Below, piece by piece: positions 62,686 to 64,000 of a DNA stretch of 64,000 nucleotides (within the stretch, counting starts at the first letter, position 1; each line of letters opens with the position of its first letter). The notes beneath the pieces are model-generated. The model was not told the DNA's origin, searched no databases, and worked only from the letters and a program-made list of their open reading frames with translations. Both the position numbers and the translations under genes were made by a program. The stretch is taken from NCBI RefSeq assembly GCF_000161835.1, contig NZ_GG697169.2, forward strand, positions 231,832-295,831. Reading direction: 5' to 3'. The stretch is from Thalassobium sp. R2A62. Lineage in GTDB: Bacteria; Pseudomonadota; Alphaproteobacteria; Rhodobacterales; Rhodobacteraceae.

Positions 62686-63987
62686 ATGACAAAATTCTTC
62701 GCAGACATTCCTAAGATTCAATTCGAAGGGCCTGACGGCACGAACGAGTTCGCGTTCAAGCACTACAACCCCGACGAAATTGTAATGGGCAAGCGGATGG
62801 AAGACCACCTGCGCTTTGGCATCGCCTATTGGCATTCATTCGCTTGGCCGGGTGGTGACCCGTTCGGGGGGCAGACGTTCGATCGCCCTTGGTTTGGTGA
62901 CACCATGGATCTGGCCCGTCTCAAGGCCGATGTTGCGTTCGAGATGTTCGATATTCTTGGTGCGCCTTATTTCTGTTTTCACGACGCTGATGTACGCCCC
63001 GAGGGTGCGACATTCGCTGAAAGCACAGATAATCTGAACGCGATCGTCGACTATTTCGCGCAAAAGATGGATGCTGGCGGGCCCAAATTACTGTGGGGCA
63101 CCGCGAACCTGTTCTCGCATCGTCGGTTTATGTCCGGTGCGGCGACGAACCCTGATCCCGATGTTTTTGCCTATTCAGCGGCGACGATCAAAACCTGTCT
63201 CGACGCCACAATGAAGCTGGGCGGCGAGAACTATGTGTTGTGGGGCGGCCGCGAAGGCTATGAAACGCTATTGAACACCAACATGGGTCGTGAACGGCAG
63301 CAGGCTGGTGCGATGTTGCAGATGGTGGTCGATTATAAGCACAAGATTGGTTTCAAAGGAGCGATCCTGATCGAACCGAAACCCCAAGAGCCGACAAAGC
63401 ACCAATACGACTATGATGTTGCGACCGTCTACGGGTTCCTCAAAGACTTTGGTCTAGAGGGTGAGGTGCAAATGAACATCGAACAGGGCCATGCGATTTT
63501 GGCGGGTCACTCGTTCGAGCACGAACTGGCTGTGGCGCGCGAGCTGGGCATTTTTGGATCGATCGATATGAACCGGAACGACTATCAGTCGGGATGGGAC
63601 ACGGACCAGTTCCCGAACAACATTCCCGAAGCTGCGTTGGCGTATTACGAAGTGCTGCGGGCCGGTGGCTTCACCACGGGTGGTACAAACTTTGACGCCA
63701 AACTGCGTCGCCAATCGCTCGACCCAGAGGATTTGATCCTCGCACATGTGGGTGGAATGGATGTATGTGCGGCAGGACTGAAAGCCGCGGCTGCAATGGT
63801 CGAGGATGGCGCATTGGAAGAGGCCCGCAACACTCGCTACGCGAAGTGGGATGACAGCCAAAATGCCGAGATGCTCAAGAGCGATCTGAGCAGCATCGAA
63901 GCACGTGTTCGGCGCGACAACATCAACCCTGATCCAAGATCTGGTCGCCAAGAGCGGCTCGAAAACCTCGTTAATCGCTATCTCTAA
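62686..63987 (+). CDS. xylA: Xylose isomerase
   Basis: The 433-residue protein has the active-site segments [11 protein letters not shown] (catalytic His), the metal-ligand region [16 protein letters not shown] and [17 protein letters not shown]. It converts D-xylose to D-xylulose in the cytosol with divalent metals. It is complete, ends the visible operon, and stops 13 bases before the window edge. Confidence 0.94.
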   Translation: MTKFFADIPKIQFEGPDGTNEFAFKHYNPDEIVMGKRMEDHLRFGIAYWHSFAWPGGDPFGGQTFDRPWFGDTMDLARLKADVAFEMFDILGAPYFCFHDADVRPEGATFAESTDNLNAIVDYFAQKMDAGGPKLLWGTANLFSHRRFMSGAATNPDPDVFAYSAATIKTCLDATMKLGGENYVLWGGREGYETLLNTNMGRERQQAGAMLQMVVDYKHKIGFKGAILIEPKPQEPTKHQYDYDVATVYGFLKDFGLEGEVQMNIEQGHAILAGHSFEHELAVARELGIFGSIDMNRNDYQSGWDTDQFPNNIPEAALAYYEVLRAGGFTTGGTNFDAKLRRQSLDPEDLILAHVGGMDVCAAGLKAAAAMVEDGALEEARNTRYAKWDDSQNAEMLKSDLSSIEARVRRDNINPDPRSGRQERLENLVNRYL

Positions 63988-64000
63988 AAGGTGGTTCGGA

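Noticed and set aside
1..64000. CRISPR array, tRNA or rRNA genes
   Set aside because: No regularly spaced repeats and no cloverleaf or rRNA-like sequence was recognised by eye.

Overview
The window looks like part of the genome of a marine alphaproteobacterium of the Roseobacter group (Rhodobacteraceae). The basis is gene content: a DmdA-family demethylase, a methanethiol-oxidase-type protein, taurine and glycine-betaine ABC transporters, an imuA-imuB-dnaE2 cassette with an alphaproteobacterial LexA box (GTTC-N7-GTTC), and DUF1636 beside cobalamin uptake. The assignment is from family knowledge and gene style; no search was run.

Region 1 (1-6785) is a scarred accessory segment. An intact IS3-family element (IS-A, 101-1416) sits in the right end of a second IS3-family element (IS-B). 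An AT-rich cargo follows (phage-like gene fragment, DMT exporter, HIT-protein fragment, htpG). It is closed by nested IS remnants: an IS-B left end, an IS-C left end, then a full-length IS-B whose transposase is broken by a 41-bp insert and a nonsense codon. The cargo therefore lies between directly oriented IS-B copies.

Region 2 (6786-13739) holds an RND efflux pump with its GbsR/MarR-type regulator, a decayed carboxymuconolactone-decarboxylase-like gene and a fatty acid desaturase. Region 3 (13853-18581) is the most notable part: a tight minus-strand operon of a SELENBP1/MtoX-type methanethiol oxidase, a 2Fe-2S ferredoxin, a CoA-binding protein, a rhodanese with a Cys-rich N-terminus and a DmdA-family demethylase. 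An IclR regulator is divergent, with a perfect inverted repeat in the shared promoter. This reads as a methylated-sulfur catabolic unit. Region 4 (18697-22224) is a cobalamin riboswitch followed by DUF1636 and a B12-type ABC importer. Next come a LysR gene and an AraC gene that appear to be fused by a deletion.

Region 5 (24054-27281) is a taurine-type ABC operon whose permease has an unusual extracytoplasmic insert. Region 6 (27786-33457) contains a cupin/amine-oxidase/TetR operon with a palindromic operator, nagA with a GlcNAc-type ROK kinase, and a frameshifted FMN alpha-hydroxyacid dehydrogenase. Region 7 (33517-43266) is a divergent catabolic locus. The minus strand carries an amino-acid-type ABC permease and ATPase, a MATE exporter and a sulfatase. 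The plus strand carries a binding protein, a GST, a D-lyxose-isomerase-family protein, an IlvD/Edd sugar-acid dehydratase and a fumarylacetoacetase-family hydrolase. Region 8 (43479-47883) is a glycine-betaine-type ABC importer with a convergent FAD amine oxidoreductase.

Region 9 (47959-53612) is the SOS mutagenesis cassette imuA-imuB-dnaE2. Region 10 (53690-56497) has a di-heme cytochrome c peroxidase convergent with a secreted FG-GAP/ASPIC protein. Region 11 (56494-63987) is a D-xylose locus: a ROK regulator, xylF, xylH, xylG, xylB and xylA. No rRNA, tRNA or CRISPR array was recognised.
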